64,000 nt of DNA, from contig NZ_JAFBIL020000001.1 in NCBI RefSeq assembly GCF_016809835.1, forward strand, positions 806,001 to 870,000, read 5' to 3'. Shown piece by piece: positions 43,101 to 52,412 of this stretch; positions within the stretch are counted from its first letter, which is position 1, and each line of letters opens with the position of its first letter. Both the position numbers and the translations under genes were made by a program. The DNA is from Massilia soli. Lineage in GTDB: Bacteria > Pseudomonadota > Gammaproteobacteria > Burkholderiales > Burkholderiaceae_D. The notes beneath the pieces were generated by a model. That model was given only the letters and a program-made list of their open reading frames with translations. It ran no database searches and was not told the origin of the DNA.

Positions 43101-44254
43101 AAGCCGGCCAGCTCGGACTGTTCCAGCATCTGTTCGAGGCCGGCGCGGCGCTCGGCCAGCTGCGGCAGCGACAGCCAGTAGTGCATCAGCGCGCGGAACA
43201 TGAAAGGCTGCATCGCCGCTTCCCAGTTCCGTGACGGCAGCACGTCGACATCGACGGTGCCGCCGCGAATCCGCCGCAGCATGCTCAGTTGTTCGTAGAC
43301 CGCGGTGTCGTGGCTCTGCACGGCGCGGGTGGCGGTATCGAGGTAGCTCTCGGCGAGCTTGTCGCATTTCGGGTCGCCTGAGCGGATCAGCGCCAGCACG
43401 TACAGATGGCCGCCAATGCCGGAGAAGCACATCTTGCGCTTGCCGGTTTCGCGGCGCAGCAGCTTGAGGGCCTGCTCGAAGCCGGCCAGCGCAGGGGCGT
43501 GGCCGTCGCGCAGCAGTTCGATGACGCTGCGGAAGAACAGCGCCAGCGAGGCGTCGAGATCGGACAGCAGCGCGCCGGCGTCGTCCAGCCGGCCGCACAG
43601 GATCAGGTGTTCGGCCAGCACGATGCGCAAGCTCATCGAGGCGGCGTGCTGCGCCACGTGGCGCTCGGCGCAGGCGCGCACCGCGCTGGCGCTGGCCGGG
43701 TCGCGCTGGACATGGCAGACCACCACCGTGAGCACCTCGTCCACCAGTTGCGGATGGATGTAGCCGATCAGCTCCGCATCGAACGGACGGGCGCAGATGT
43801 CGACCAGCGGGTGCAGGTAGGCCGCTTCGTGGCATTCAAGGCAGGCCGCCAGCAGCATCGCGATGTGGCGCGGGTCGTCGCGGCCGAACAGCGCCATGCG
43901 CAACAGCGCGACGCCCTGGCGATAGCTGCGCAGGATGAGAAAACCTTGCCAGTTCTTGCGCAGCGGCGTGCACTCCTCGTAAGCCCGGCGCAGCGCAAGC
44001 AGGGTGCGGCTGTTGATCGCATGCCTGATGGCGGGCCAGGCGGCGTCAAGCGCGACCGCATGGCCGCGTCCTGTGATGGTGCTGGCCAGTTCCGCCTTGC
44101 GCAGGCGCGCAATGCTGTCTTCCACGTCAAAGGCGGGCAGGCCTGCTGCCGTCAGGTGTTCCTTGATGCGGACCGCGCCCATCGGCTCGCCCGCCAGGGC
44201 CAGCAGGGCGAGCAGCAGCTTGTCTTCGTCCCTGAGTGAATCGAATACCGTCAT
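40151..44254 (-). CDS. Large SNF2-family DEAD/DEAH-box helicase
   Basis: 1367 residues. Walker A is DDMGLGKT (930-937), motif II is DEAQ (1024-1027), motif III is VATGTPLENHLGELW, and the C-terminal lobe has KAGGVGINLTAADYV and DRAHRMGQQRPV. The first 900 residues form a long region of helical repeats without a recognised motif; a SWIM zinc finger is not evident. Its ATG overlaps the stop of the S9 peptidase gene (ATGA at 44251-44254), so the two are translationally coupled. The second lobe resembles the helicase at 488-3595, but the N-terminal parts do not. Confidence 0.9.
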   Translation of the reverse strand: MTVFDSLRDEDKLLLALLALAGEPMGAVRIKEHLTAAGLPAFDVEDSIARLRKAELASTITGRGHAVALDAAWPAIRHAINSRTLLALRRAYEECTPLRKNWQGFLILRSYRQGVALLRMALFGRDDPRHIAMLLAACLECHEAAYLHPLVDICARPFDAELIGYIHPQLVDEVLTVVVCHVQRDPASASAVRACAERHVAQHAASMSLRIVLAEHLILCGRLDDAGALLSDLDASLALFFRSVIELLRDGHAPALAGFEQALKLLRRETGKRKMCFSGIGGHLYVLALIRSGDPKCDKLAESYLDTATRAVQSHDTAVYEQLSMLRRIRGGTVDVDVLPSRNWEAAMQPFMFRALMHYWLSLPQLAERRAGLEQMLEQSELAGFDLISAQLAALLGQLGSIVHEQRAIALRQRHRLPDMTAWFEREEAWQRQLNALINLQPATTTEVVKEGRLAWLIDYDANYGVRDVEPLEQRRDARGGWSKGRPVSLKRLHSEAKQLEFVSAHDLAAIALIETHRFYGGNQYLLDAHKAVLELVGHPLLFWKSAPGTRVEVLPGEPELLVRANRDTVTITMQPPIGAGEDDVCVTRETPTRLRVVRVRPEHRSVGAIIGQGLEVPLHAEKQVLKAISAISSIVTVQSDIGSSAADIAQVAADGRMHVHLLPYQHGLKMQVLVRPLPDTGAYYAPGSGAEGVIADVDGVRTEARRDLNAEREAERQLIGACTALEEAESDHGEWLLGQPVACLELLAQLQELDPAQVTIAWPEGQSFRVTRKVDSKSVRISIKRDKDWFAADGEVQVDEDKVLDLRTLLEMLKSSKGRFVELADNQFVALSSELHRRLMELASFGEQHGDDVRVHPLASFALQELAADAGGVKADKLWKEHLARIDASAVYTPTLPSTLQADLRDYQVEGFEWLARLAHWGVGACLADDMGLGKTLQALALILLRAPGGPTLVVAPTSVCMNWMSEAARFAPTLNVKLFGAGDRGAMLDDVAPFDLVIVSYGLLQLEADRFAKVKWNTIVLDEAQAIKNTATKRSHAVMALQGEFRMVATGTPLENHLGELWNLFRFINPGLLGTSDQFNLKFAGPIERAQDKRAAAGARARLKRLIQPFILRRTKAQVLSELPPRTEIVLPVELTEDEAALYESLRRDALAKLASMEGPENQKSIQILAEMMKLRRACCNPQLVAPELGLQSSKLTVFGGLLDDLLENRHKVLVFSQFVDHLTLIRKHLDARGIGYQYLDGATPMQARKERVDAFQAGQGDVFLISLKAGGVGINLTAADYVIHMDPWWNPAVEDQASDRAHRMGQQRPVTIYRLVAKNTIEEGIVDLHKHKRDLADSLLDGSDAAARMSPADMMRMLQEGLGH

Positions 44255-46188
44255 TCAGTTTCCGGCATGTTCTCGATTTCCACCGGCGCCACCGCGCCGG
44301 GCCCTGCAAGGCCGAAGATGCGCTGGTAGAAGTACAGCTCCGCCTCCAGCGTGCGGACGATGCTGTCGGCCTTGCGGAAGCCATGGCCTTCGCCTTCCAG
44401 CGTCATGTAGGCCACCGGTACGCCGCTGGCGCGCAGGGCGTCGACCATCATCGACGACTGCTGCGGCGGCACCACCTTGTCGTCCAGGCCCTGGAAGAAG
44501 ATCATCGGGCGCTTCAGCTGGGCGGTGTGGTTGATCGGCGAGCGCAGCATGTACAGCGCTTCCGATTCCGGCTTGGGGGCGATCAGGTATTCGTTGTAGT
44601 GCGATTCGAACTTGTGCGAGTCCAGGTCCAGTCCTTTGAGGTCGGACACGCCGTAATAGCTGGCGCCGGCCTTGAACACGTCATGGAAGGTCAGCGCGCA
44701 CAGCGTGGTGAGGCCGCCCGCGCTGGAGCCGCGGATGACCAGCCGGTCCGGGTCGGCCAGGCCGCGCATGGCCAGGTAGCGCGCGCCGGCGACGCAGTCT
44801 TCGACATCGACGATGCCCCACTGGCCCTTGAGCGCATCGCGGTAGTCGCGTCCGAAGCCGGTGCTGCCGCCGTAGTTCACGTCGAGCACCGCGAAGCCGC
44901 GGCTGGTCCAGAACTGGGTCGCCAGCTTCAGCGTGCTGGTCGCCATGCCGGTCGGGCCGCCGTGGCCGATCACGATCAGCGGCGGCTTGCCGCCATCGGC
45001 CGGCTGCACGCCGGCATTGCACGGCGGGTAGTGGAACGCGTGCGCGGTGCGCCCGCCGGTGCTGGTGTAGCTGATGCTCTCGGGGACCGACAGGTAGGCC
45101 GCCGGCGGCAGCTCGGTGATCGAATGGGCCAGCACCTCGCGGCGGCCGCTGGCCAGGTCGATGCGCGCCAGTTCGAGCGGAATGGCCGGGGCCCCGCCAA
45201 GCAGCGCGACGCTGTCGCCGAAGACGCGCAGCTCGCGGATCTCCTGGTACGGGTTGGCGATGGATTCCAGCTTGCCGCTGTCCCTCGATAGCCGCGCCAG
45301 GCGGCTGACGCCATTCTCAATGTAGGTGCAGACGATCTCGTCGCTTGAACGGAAGCCGTACATCGAACCGCCGAAATTCCAGTGCGGCGCGCCGAATTCG
45401 GCCGCGCGCTTGCACAGCGCCTGTGCGCTGCCGCCCGCGAGGCGGTACAGGTTCCACCAGCCGCTGCGGTCCGATACAAAATGCAGCAGGCCGGCCGGCG
45501 ACCATTCTGGCTGGCAGATCGATTCTTCAGGCCCGCCAGCGACCAGGCGCGGGTTCGACACGGCGCCGTCCGCGCCAAGGTCGGCCAGCCACAGCTCGGT
45601 GCCCTGCCACGGCATGCGTGGGTGGTTCCAGCTCAGCCAGGCCAGCGAGCGGCCGTCCGGCGACAGCCGCGGCGCGGCGTAAAAGTCGCTGCCCTGCACC
45701 AGCACCGTTTCGCTGCCGTCGAAGCCGACCGCGCATACCGTGTTGACGGGGTAAGCGCCGCCCGCGCTGTGGTCTTCGCGCACCGTGACCAGCCGCGAGC
45801 GCGCCGTGTCGGCGACGAAGTCGGCGTAGCGCATCGCGCCTTCTGGCGTCAGCGGCACGGGCGCGGCGCCGTCGGCGGCAACATACAGGCGGTTGTCGGC
45901 GAAGTGGGAGAACCACACCGTGCCGCCCGCGACCAGGCATGCGCCGCCGCCATACTCGTGCACCCGCGAGCGCACATTGAACGGCGCCGGGGTGACCTCG
46001 GTGACGGATTCGCCGCGCTGGCGCATCAGTGTCGTGCGCCCGCCTTCGCTGGCACGGCCGACCAGCCAGTAGCAGTCAAGGCCATCGAGCGCGACCTGCG
46101 ACAGCGGGGCGGCGCCGGCGGCGACCATGCTGGCGCTGATGGGGGATGGCCAGGCGCCGAATGGCGCTGTGTGTTCAGGTGTGGTCAT
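44251..46188 (-). CDS. S9-family serine peptidase (prolyl oligopeptidase/acylaminoacyl peptidase type)
   Basis: 645 residues, no signal peptide, so cytoplasmic. The N-terminal beta-propeller (HEYGGGACLV, then APRLSPDGRSLAWLSWNHPR and SDRSGWWNLYR) shields a C-terminal alpha/beta hydrolase. The nucleophile lies in RGSSAGG (about residue 488), the Asp in FFQGLDDKVVPP and the His in LEGEGHGFRKAD. It would cleave short peptides. It is divergent from hemE, with 135 bp between start codons. The gene is coupled to the SNF2 helicase downstream. Confidence 0.9.
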   Translation of the reverse strand: MTTPEHTAPFGAWPSPISASMVAAGAAPLSQVALDGLDCYWLVGRASEGGRTTLMRQRGESVTEVTPAPFNVRSRVHEYGGGACLVAGGTVWFSHFADNRLYVAADGAAPVPLTPEGAMRYADFVADTARSRLVTVREDHSAGGAYPVNTVCAVGFDGSETVLVQGSDFYAAPRLSPDGRSLAWLSWNHPRMPWQGTELWLADLGADGAVSNPRLVAGGPEESICQPEWSPAGLLHFVSDRSGWWNLYRLAGGSAQALCKRAAEFGAPHWNFGGSMYGFRSSDEIVCTYIENGVSRLARLSRDSGKLESIANPYQEIRELRVFGDSVALLGGAPAIPLELARIDLASGRREVLAHSITELPPAAYLSVPESISYTSTGGRTAHAFHYPPCNAGVQPADGGKPPLIVIGHGGPTGMATSTLKLATQFWTSRGFAVLDVNYGGSTGFGRDYRDALKGQWGIVDVEDCVAGARYLAMRGLADPDRLVIRGSSAGGLTTLCALTFHDVFKAGASYYGVSDLKGLDLDSHKFESHYNEYLIAPKPESEALYMLRSPINHTAQLKRPMIFFQGLDDKVVPPQQSSMMVDALRASGVPVAYMTLEGEGHGFRKADSIVRTLEAELYFYQRIFGLAGPGAVAPVEIENMPETE

Positions 46189-46323
46189 GGGGGATTTTGC
46201 GCAGGTTGGGGGCAGGCCAGCATGATAAAGAATACACCGGCGCGCCGCAACGCGCCCTGTGCATGCGCTTGGCCGGGCCGGGGAATGCGATAATAACGCC
46301 TTTCCCCTGCCTTATTGTCTGCC

Positions 46324-47403
46324 ATGCCACAATTCGCCCCGCTCCAGAACGACACTTTCCTGCGCGCGCTCCTGCGCCAGCCGACTGACTACACCCCGGT
46401 GTGGCTGATGCGCCAGGCGGGGCGCTATCTTCCCGAATACCGCGCCACCCGCGCACGCGCCGGCTCCTTCCTGGGCCTGGCCAAGAACCCTGACTACGCC
46501 ACCGAAGTGACGCTGCAGCCGATCGACCGTTATCCGCTGGATGCGTCGATCCTGTTCTCGGACATCCTGACGGTGCCCGATGCGATGGGCCTGGGCCTGT
46601 ATTTCGCCGATGGCGAAGGCCCCAAGTTCGAGCGTCCGCTGCGCACCGAAGCCGATGTGCTGGCGCTGCGCGAGCCGGACCTCGGTTCGCTCGACTACGT
46701 GTTCAACGCCGTTACCCAGATCCGCACGGCGCTGAACGGCCGCGTGCCGCTGATCGGCTTCTCGGGCAGTCCATGGACGCTGGCCTGCTACATGGTCGAA
46801 GGCGGCGGCTCCAAGGAATGGCACACCATCAAAAAGATGCTGTACAGCCGTCCTGACCTGATGCACCACATCCTGAAGATCAACGCGGCGGCTGTGGCCG
46901 ACTACCTGAACGCCCAGATCGATGCGGGCGCGCAGGCGGTGATGATCTTCGACTCGTGGGGCGGCGCGCTGGCCGATGGCGCCTACCAGGAGTTCTCGCT
47001 CAGCTATATGCAGCAGGTCGTGAGCCGCCTGAAGCGCGAAAAGGACGGCGTGCGCATTCCGGCCGTCGTGTTCACCAAGGGCGGCGGCCTGTGGCTCGAC
47101 CAGATCGCCGGTATCGGCGCCGACGCGGTGGGCCTCGACTGGACCGTCAACCTGGGCCGCGCCCGCGCGCAGGTCGGCGACAAGGTCGCGCTGCAGGGCA
47201 ACCTGGACCCGGCCATCCTGTTTGCCAACCCTGACCAGATCCGCGCCGAAGTCGAACGCTCGCTGACCGCCTACGGCACGCCGTCGGACGGCCATGGCCA
47301 CGTGTTCAACCTGGGCCACGGCATTTCGCAATTTACGCCGCCCGAGTCGGTCACCGCGATGGTCGATGCGGTCCATAGCTTCAGCCGCAAACAGCGCGGT
47401 TGA
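46324..47403 (+). CDS. hemE: Uroporphyrinogen decarboxylase
   Basis: 359 residues from ATG 46324. A TTG three codons earlier is less likely. It decarboxylates the four acetate side chains of uroporphyrinogen III in haem synthesis. Invariant motifs: [57 protein letters not shown] and NLGHGI. Confidence 0.97.
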   Translation: MPQFAPLQNDTFLRALLRQPTDYTPVWLMRQAGRYLPEYRATRARAGSFLGLAKNPDYATEVTLQPIDRYPLDASILFSDILTVPDAMGLGLYFADGEGPKFERPLRTEADVLALREPDLGSLDYVFNAVTQIRTALNGRVPLIGFSGSPWTLACYMVEGGGSKEWHTIKKMLYSRPDLMHHILKINAAAVADYLNAQIDAGAQAVMIFDSWGGALADGAYQEFSLSYMQQVVSRLKREKDGVRIPAVVFTKGGGLWLDQIAGIGADAVGLDWTVNLGRARAQVGDKVALQGNLDPAILFANPDQIRAEVERSLTAYGTPSDGHGHVFNLGHGISQFTPPESVTAMVDAVHSFSRKQRG

Positions 47404-48158
47404 TGTAGTTCTGCTACAAAAAGGGCTGGCTGGCAGGTTTGCCGGCCCTTTCCAGGCTCCGCGCCGAAACGATGAAAATCACACTTATTCACATATTGCA
47501 GCTTAAGCACTATTTTCGCTGCCCAGACGTTGCGCTCTTGTAAGTGAATTTGCAAGTGATTGAAAACAAAGAAGTTTTTATTTTTTGCCTGGGCGCTCAG
47601 CTGTATTGAAATTAAGCATTTCCCCTGTAAGAATCGGCGTTTTTCAACATTGTCCACAAAGTTATCAACAGGTTTTGTGGATAAGGGAAGAATGTTCAGC
47701 GTTTACGGGGACTTAGCGGAAAAGCTCATGCAACAGATGAACTGTGTGTTGCGCCGCATGATATATATCTGGCGCGGGATCGGCGGACAGTTGAGGCTTC
47801 AACTACATATCTCGCCGGTGCGCGGCGTTCGGGCTAGTGCGGCACGGCAAACTAGAAAATAGCGCGCAAACGACTACAAAAACTTCGTCTGAACTGATAG
47901 TTATGCACAATGGCGCTACCGGGCGACGAGAAAACACTGTGCATAAGTACAGTACGCAAGTACTTGAAATTAAACGAAAAAATATATTTGATTTTTTCCG
48001 GAGCCCTGCATGTCTTGTGCAAAGCACAAATTTTTTGCCCTTAATCCAGAGTTTGTTCACAAAGTTGTCCACAACTTCGCGCAAACCGCTGGCATCGTGG
48101 GAAAACATGCGTTTTCGGCCAGCCGCGCCGTCGATTCGCGCGGCCAGGTGTCAACCTG
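47404..48158. other. AT-rich hemE-priA intergenic region with a cluster of DnaA boxes (oriC-like)
   Basis: 755 bp without a credible gene. Four sites match TTATNCACA exactly: 47485-47493 (+), 47676-47684 (-, TGTGGATAA), 47901-47909 (+) and 47938-47946 (-). Four near matches are TTGTCCACA at 47650-47658, TTATCAACA at 47662-47670, TTGTTCACA at 48053-48061 and TTGTCCACA at 48065-48073. AT-rich tracts lie at 47560-47590 and 47960-48000 (AAAAAATATATTTGATTTTTT), with ATATATAT at about 47761. A small hairpin with a T tract is at 48015-48036 (TTGTGC, AAA, GCACAA). This is what a DnaA-dependent replication origin or a DnaA-titrating locus looks like. priA, which restarts replication, is immediately downstream. 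Confidence 0.65.
47419..47451 (+). terminator. hemE terminator candidate
   Basis: AAAGGGC pairs with GCCCTTT around an inner GGC/GCC stem. There is no long T tract after it, so the strength is uncertain. Confidence 0.45.
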
Positions 48159-50180
48159 ATGAGCTTTTGCATCCTTCGGGTCGCCCTCGATACCCCGCTC
48201 GATAGCTGCTTCGACTACCGCTGGCGCTGCGAACCGGGGACCGAACCTGCGGTCGGCCAGCTGGCCCTGGTCAGTTTCGGCACCCGCGAGGTAGTCGGGC
48301 TCATTGTCGGAGTAGGTCAGGCGACCGATGTCGCGCCTGAAAAGCTCAAGGATGCGCTGGCCGTGCGCAGCCAGCTGGCGCCCCTGTCGGCCCAGTGGCT
48401 GGCGCTGGCGGCCTTCGCCGCCGACTATTACCAGCGTCCGCTGGGCGAGGTGGCGCTGCCGGGGCTGCCAAAGAACCTGCGCGTGCCGACCACGGTCAAC
48501 CTGGACCGCGCCCTCAAAAAAATGGACAAGCACGACGCTGTGCACGACGCCACGCCGATCTCGGTGCCGCGGCTGAATGGCGCGCAGCAGCTGGCGGCAG
48601 ACGCGATCGGCGGCGCCACCGGCTTTACGCCAATCCTGCTGTACGGCGTCACGGGCAGCGGCAAGACCGAGGTCTACCTGCAGGCCTGCTCGCAGGTGCT
48701 GGAACGCGAGGCCGACGCCCAGATCCTGATCCTGGTCCCCGAGATCAACCTGACGCCCCAGCTGGAAGGCAACATCCGCGCGCGCTTTCCGGGCGTGATG
48801 CTGGCGACCCTGCACAGCAGCCTGTCCGAAGGCGAGCGCATGCTGCACTGGCTGGCCGCGCACCAGGGCCGCGCGCGCATCATCCTCGGCACGCGGCTGT
48901 CGATCCTGGCGTCGCTGCCGCGGCTGAAACTGATCGTCATCGACGAAGAACACGATCCCTCGTACAAGCAGCAGGAAGGCCTGCGCTATTCGGCGCGCGA
49001 CCTGGCGGTATGGCGCGCGCGCCAGCTGGCCATTCCGATCGTGCTGGGATCGGCCACGCCGTCGCTGGAAAGCTGGCACCACGCCGGGTCGGGCCGCTAC
49101 CGCAAGCTGGAGCTGCGCGAGCGCGCCGTCAAGGACGCGGTGTTGCCGCGCGTGCGCCTGCTCGACATGGAGCGCGACAAGCCGAAGGACGGGCTGACCT
49201 CGCACCTGATCGCGGCGCTGCGCCAGCGCATGGACCGGGGCGAACAATCGCTGCTGTTCCTGAACCGGCGCGGCTACGCCCCGGTGATCTCGTGCGACGC
49301 CTGCGGCTGGATCAGCGACTGCACCCGCTGCACCTCGTTCATGGTGCTGCACAAGCCCGAGCACCGGCTGCGCTGCCACCACTGCAGCCTGGAGCTGCGC
49401 ATTCCGCGCAATTGCCCGACCTGCGGCAACGTCGACCTGCAGCCGCTCGGACGCGGCACCCAGCGCGTCGAAGAAGGGCTGCAGCAGATGTTCCCCGAGG
49501 CGCGCATCCTGCGCATCGACGCCGACTCCACGCGCCGCAAGGGCAGCGCGCAGGCGGCGTTCGACACGGTGCACCGCGGCGAGGTCGACATCCTGATCGG
49601 CACCCAGATGGTCGCCAAGGGACACGACTTCAAGAAGCTCACGCTGGTGGGCATCCTCAACCCGGATACCGCGCTGTTCTCGCAGGACTACCGCGCCAGC
49701 GAACGCCTGTTCGCGCAGCTGATGCAGGTTGCCGGGCGCGCCGGCAGGGCCGCGCGCAATGAAGGCGGCAGCACCAGCGAAGTACTGGTGCAGACCCGCT
49801 ACGCCTCGCATCCGCTGTACGGCGCGCTGGTCAACCACGACTACGACCGCTTCGCCGACACCCTGCTCGACGAACGCCGCGGCGCGGCGCTGCCGCCGTT
49901 CATGTACCAGGCGCTGCTGCGCGCCGAGGCGCGCGAACTGGCCATCGCCATCGCGTTCCTGCAAGCGGCGCGCGACGTCGGCGCGGTCGAAGGCATTACC
50001 ATCAATGACCCGATCCCGATGACCATGACGCGGGTGCACAACGTCGACCGTGCCCAGCTGCTGGTGGAGTCGCCGTCGCGCCCCGCGCTACAGGCTTTTC
50101 TGAAACAGTGGATTGTGTCGTTGCGCGACATGAAGAGCCGGGTCAAGTGGTCGCTGGAGGTAGACCCGCTCGATATTTGA
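48159..50180 (+). CDS. priA: Primosomal replication restart helicase PriA
   Basis: 673 residues. An N-terminal 3'-DNA-end binding domain (ILRVALDTPLDSCFDYRW), then SF2 helicase motifs: Walker A GVTGSGKTEVYL, motif II DEEHDPSYKQ and VLGSATPSLESW. Between the lobes is the zinc-binding cluster CDACGW..CTRC..CHHC..CPTCG. The C-terminal lobe carries LIGTQMVAKGHDF and QVAGRAGRA. PriA recognises stalled forks and D-loops and loads the primosome. It follows the DnaA-box cluster directly. Confidence 0.97.
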   Translation: MSFCILRVALDTPLDSCFDYRWRCEPGTEPAVGQLALVSFGTREVVGLIVGVGQATDVAPEKLKDALAVRSQLAPLSAQWLALAAFAADYYQRPLGEVALPGLPKNLRVPTTVNLDRALKKMDKHDAVHDATPISVPRLNGAQQLAADAIGGATGFTPILLYGVTGSGKTEVYLQACSQVLEREADAQILILVPEINLTPQLEGNIRARFPGVMLATLHSSLSEGERMLHWLAAHQGRARIILGTRLSILASLPRLKLIVIDEEHDPSYKQQEGLRYSARDLAVWRARQLAIPIVLGSATPSLESWHHAGSGRYRKLELRERAVKDAVLPRVRLLDMERDKPKDGLTSHLIAALRQRMDRGEQSLLFLNRRGYAPVISCDACGWISDCTRCTSFMVLHKPEHRLRCHHCSLELRIPRNCPTCGNVDLQPLGRGTQRVEEGLQQMFPEARILRIDADSTRRKGSAQAAFDTVHRGEVDILIGTQMVAKGHDFKKLTLVGILNPDTALFSQDYRASERLFAQLMQVAGRAGRAARNEGGSTSEVLVQTRYASHPLYGALVNHDYDRFADTLLDERRGAALPPFMYQALLRAEARELAIAIAFLQAARDVGAVEGITINDPIPMTMTRVHNVDRAQLLVESPSRPALQAFLKQWIVSLRDMKSRVKWSLEVDPLDI

Positions 50181-50228
50181 ATTTCCAATAGAATCGGGGC
50201 TGGAACCAGGCGCCGGAAGGAACATGCA

Positions 50229-51671
50229 ATGAACAAGTTGACAGTGGACGTAGCGGTAATCGGCACCGGCACCGCGGGCCTCACGGCCTACCGCGCTGCC
50301 CGCGCGCAAGGCAAGCGCACCGTACTGATCGAAAGCGGCCCTTATGGCACGACCTGCGCGCGCGTCGGCTGCATGCCCAGCAAGCTGCTGATCGCCGCCA
50401 GCGAAGCGGCGCACACGGTGCAGGCGGCGGCCGGCTTCGGCATCCACGCCGGCCAGGTGCGCATCGATGGCAAGGAAGTCATGGCACGGGTGCGGCGCGA
50501 ACGCGACCGGTTCGTCGGCTTCGTGCTGGAAGGCGTCGACAATATTCCCGACCAGGACAAGATCATCGGCCACGCGCGCTTTACCGGGCCGCATTCGCTG
50601 CAGGTGGATGCTCACACCGAGATCGATGTCGCGCGGGTCGTGATCGCGACCGGCTCGCGCCCCTACATTCCTGAAGAACTGCGCGATGTCGGGCCGGGCG
50701 TCATCGTCAGCGACCAGGTGTTCGACTGGACCGACCTGCCGGAATCGGTCGCGGTGATCGGCACCGGCGTGATCGGCCTCGAACTGGGCCAGGCGCTGCA
50801 CCGCCTCGGCGTGCGCGTGTCGATCTACGCGCGCGGCGGCAGCGTGGCCCATATCAGCGATCCCGAAGTACTGCACGTTGCCACCACGGTCCTGAGCGCG
50901 GAGCTTGACCTGCGCTTCCAGCACAAGCTGGTCAGCGCGCGCCAGGACGGCTCCGAAGTGCTGCTGACGACCCGCGACCCGCTTGGGGCCGAGCGCAGCG
51001 AACGATTCCAGTATGTGCTGGTCACCGCGGGCCGCACGCCGAATGTCGACAACATCGGCATCGAGACCACCGGGCTGGAACTGGATGCCAGAGGTATTCC
51101 AGTGTTCGACCCGATGACCATGCAGTGCGGTACCAGTGCGATCTTCATCGCCGGCGATGCCAACAACGAGCGCCCCTTGCTGCCCGAGGCGGCCGACCAC
51201 GGCAAGATCGCCGGCGACAATGCGGGACGCTATCCGAGCGTGCACCCGGGCCTGCGGCGCACGCCGCTGGCGATCGCGTTCACCGAACCGCAGATCGCCA
51301 CGCTGGGCGCGTCATACCGCGCGCTGTGCGCGGAAGGGCAGCACACCTTCGCGGTCGGGAAGGTATCGTTTGAAAACCAGGGACGCAGCCGCGTGATGTT
51401 GCAAAATCACGGCATGCTGCGCGTGTATGGCGAATATGGCAGTGGCTTGTTCCTGGGCGCCGAGATGATCGGGCCGCGCGCGGAAAACCTGTCGCACACG
51501 CTGGCGTGGGCATGCCAGGCGCGCATGACGGTGGCGCAGATGCTCGACATGCCGTTCTATCACCCGGTGATCGAAGAGGGCATGCGCACCGCCTTGCGCG
51601 ACCTCGCCGCCGAACTGGAAAAGGGCGCGCCTGCGCAAAGCAAGGCGCCCGACTGCGTGCCGGGCGCCTGA
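50229..51671 (+). CDS. Dihydrolipoamide dehydrogenase-like flavoprotein
   Basis: 480 residues of the class I pyridine nucleotide-disulfide oxidoreductase family. The FAD motif is GTGTAGLTAYRAA (12-24), the redox disulfide is C43-x4-C48 in TTCARVGCMPSK, the NAD(P) motif is GTGVIGLELGQ, the second FAD motif is IFIAGDANNE, and the dimer-interface base is in FYHPVIEEG. Annotation as lipoamide dehydrogenase is by family. There is no alpha-keto-acid dehydrogenase nearby, and the longer than usual insertion before the NAD motif leaves open a related reductase. It follows priA by 48 bp. Confidence 0.85.
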   Translation: MNKLTVDVAVIGTGTAGLTAYRAARAQGKRTVLIESGPYGTTCARVGCMPSKLLIAASEAAHTVQAAAGFGIHAGQVRIDGKEVMARVRRERDRFVGFVLEGVDNIPDQDKIIGHARFTGPHSLQVDAHTEIDVARVVIATGSRPYIPEELRDVGPGVIVSDQVFDWTDLPESVAVIGTGVIGLELGQALHRLGVRVSIYARGGSVAHISDPEVLHVATTVLSAELDLRFQHKLVSARQDGSEVLLTTRDPLGAERSERFQYVLVTAGRTPNVDNIGIETTGLELDARGIPVFDPMTMQCGTSAIFIAGDANNERPLLPEAADHGKIAGDNAGRYPSVHPGLRRTPLAIAFTEPQIATLGASYRALCAEGQHTFAVGKVSFENQGRSRVMLQNHGMLRVYGEYGSGLFLGAEMIGPRAENLSHTLAWACQARMTVAQMLDMPFYHPVIEEGMRTALRDLAAELEKGAPAQSKAPDCVPGA

Positions 51672-51675
51672 ACCT

Positions 51676-52161
51676 TCAGTTGACGTAGTCGCTGTCGAGG
51701 CGTCCGGACGCCGCCATTTCGCGCAGGATCTTGATGGTGTCGATGTCGGCCGCCTGGTAGTGCGAGCGCTTGATATCGTCGTACATTTCGCTGGCCGGAT
51801 CGGACGAGGGGCCATGGCCGTCGTCGTAGGTGAAACGCACGAACAGGCGGCCTTCGGCCGGCGCCTCGATCGCCATCACCAGGCTGGAAGCGACGATTTC
51901 CCCCTGGGCCGGCACCTCGTAGCGCACCGTCTCCAGCGGCGTCAGGCGCACATGGTCGAGCACCACCAGCTGGCCGTAGCGCAGGCGGCGGCGGAAGCCC
52001 TGGTCCGATTTCTGGTCGATCGTCGCCTCGTCGAGCTGGGGCACGAACAGCTTCGGCGCCTCGGCGCGCAGCACCAGGCCGCGCCACAGCTGCTCGCGGG
52101 TGATCGTATCCATTAGTGGATTGAGCAGGTCGTTAATTTCAATCAGGTGTTCAAATTTCAT
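51676..52161 (-). CDS. DUF1857 (SRPBCC superfamily) protein
   Basis: 161 residues from ATG 52161 (MKFEHLIEINDLLNPLMDTI, then REQLWRGLVLRAEAP), the usual start of this family. Starts further up give an unlikely N-terminus. It is predicted to have a START-like helix-grip fold that binds a hydrophobic ligand. The function is unknown. It is convergent with the flavoprotein gene, whose stop codon lies 4 bp away. Confidence 0.8.
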   Translation of the reverse strand: MKFEHLIEINDLLNPLMDTITREQLWRGLVLRAEAPKLFVPQLDEATIDQKSDQGFRRRLRYGQLVVLDHVRLTPLETVRYEVPAQGEIVASSLVMAIEAPAEGRLFVRFTYDDGHGPSSDPASEMYDDIKRSHYQAADIDTIKILREMAASGRLDSDYVN

Positions 52162-52412
52162 GGTGCGGGCCGTGTAAGTGAAGGCGTGATGGTAACGCAA
52201 TGGGGCGCATGGCGTCCGGAAGCGAGTCGTGCGCGCGGAACGGCCGTGTTGCGCATAGCCAATTGACAAGCTGACGGAGCAGCGCAAGGCCCACATGCTG
52301 CTGCTGTGAAAGCTCGCATGCACCGACGCCGCCTGGCGTCATTCGGTGTTTACACAACGCTAATGGTTTTTTCCGATACAAGTATGTATTTATTACTGGA
52401 AATAATGGTACG

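Noticed and set aside
40154-43234. A 1026-codon plus-strand frame opposite the large SNF2 gene
   Set aside because: It is a shadow of the helicase gene, with compositional bias only and no domain motif.
47560-48205. Small plus-strand frames in the hemE-priA gap
   Set aside because: They run through the DnaA-box cluster and AT tracts, and their sequence is not protein-like.
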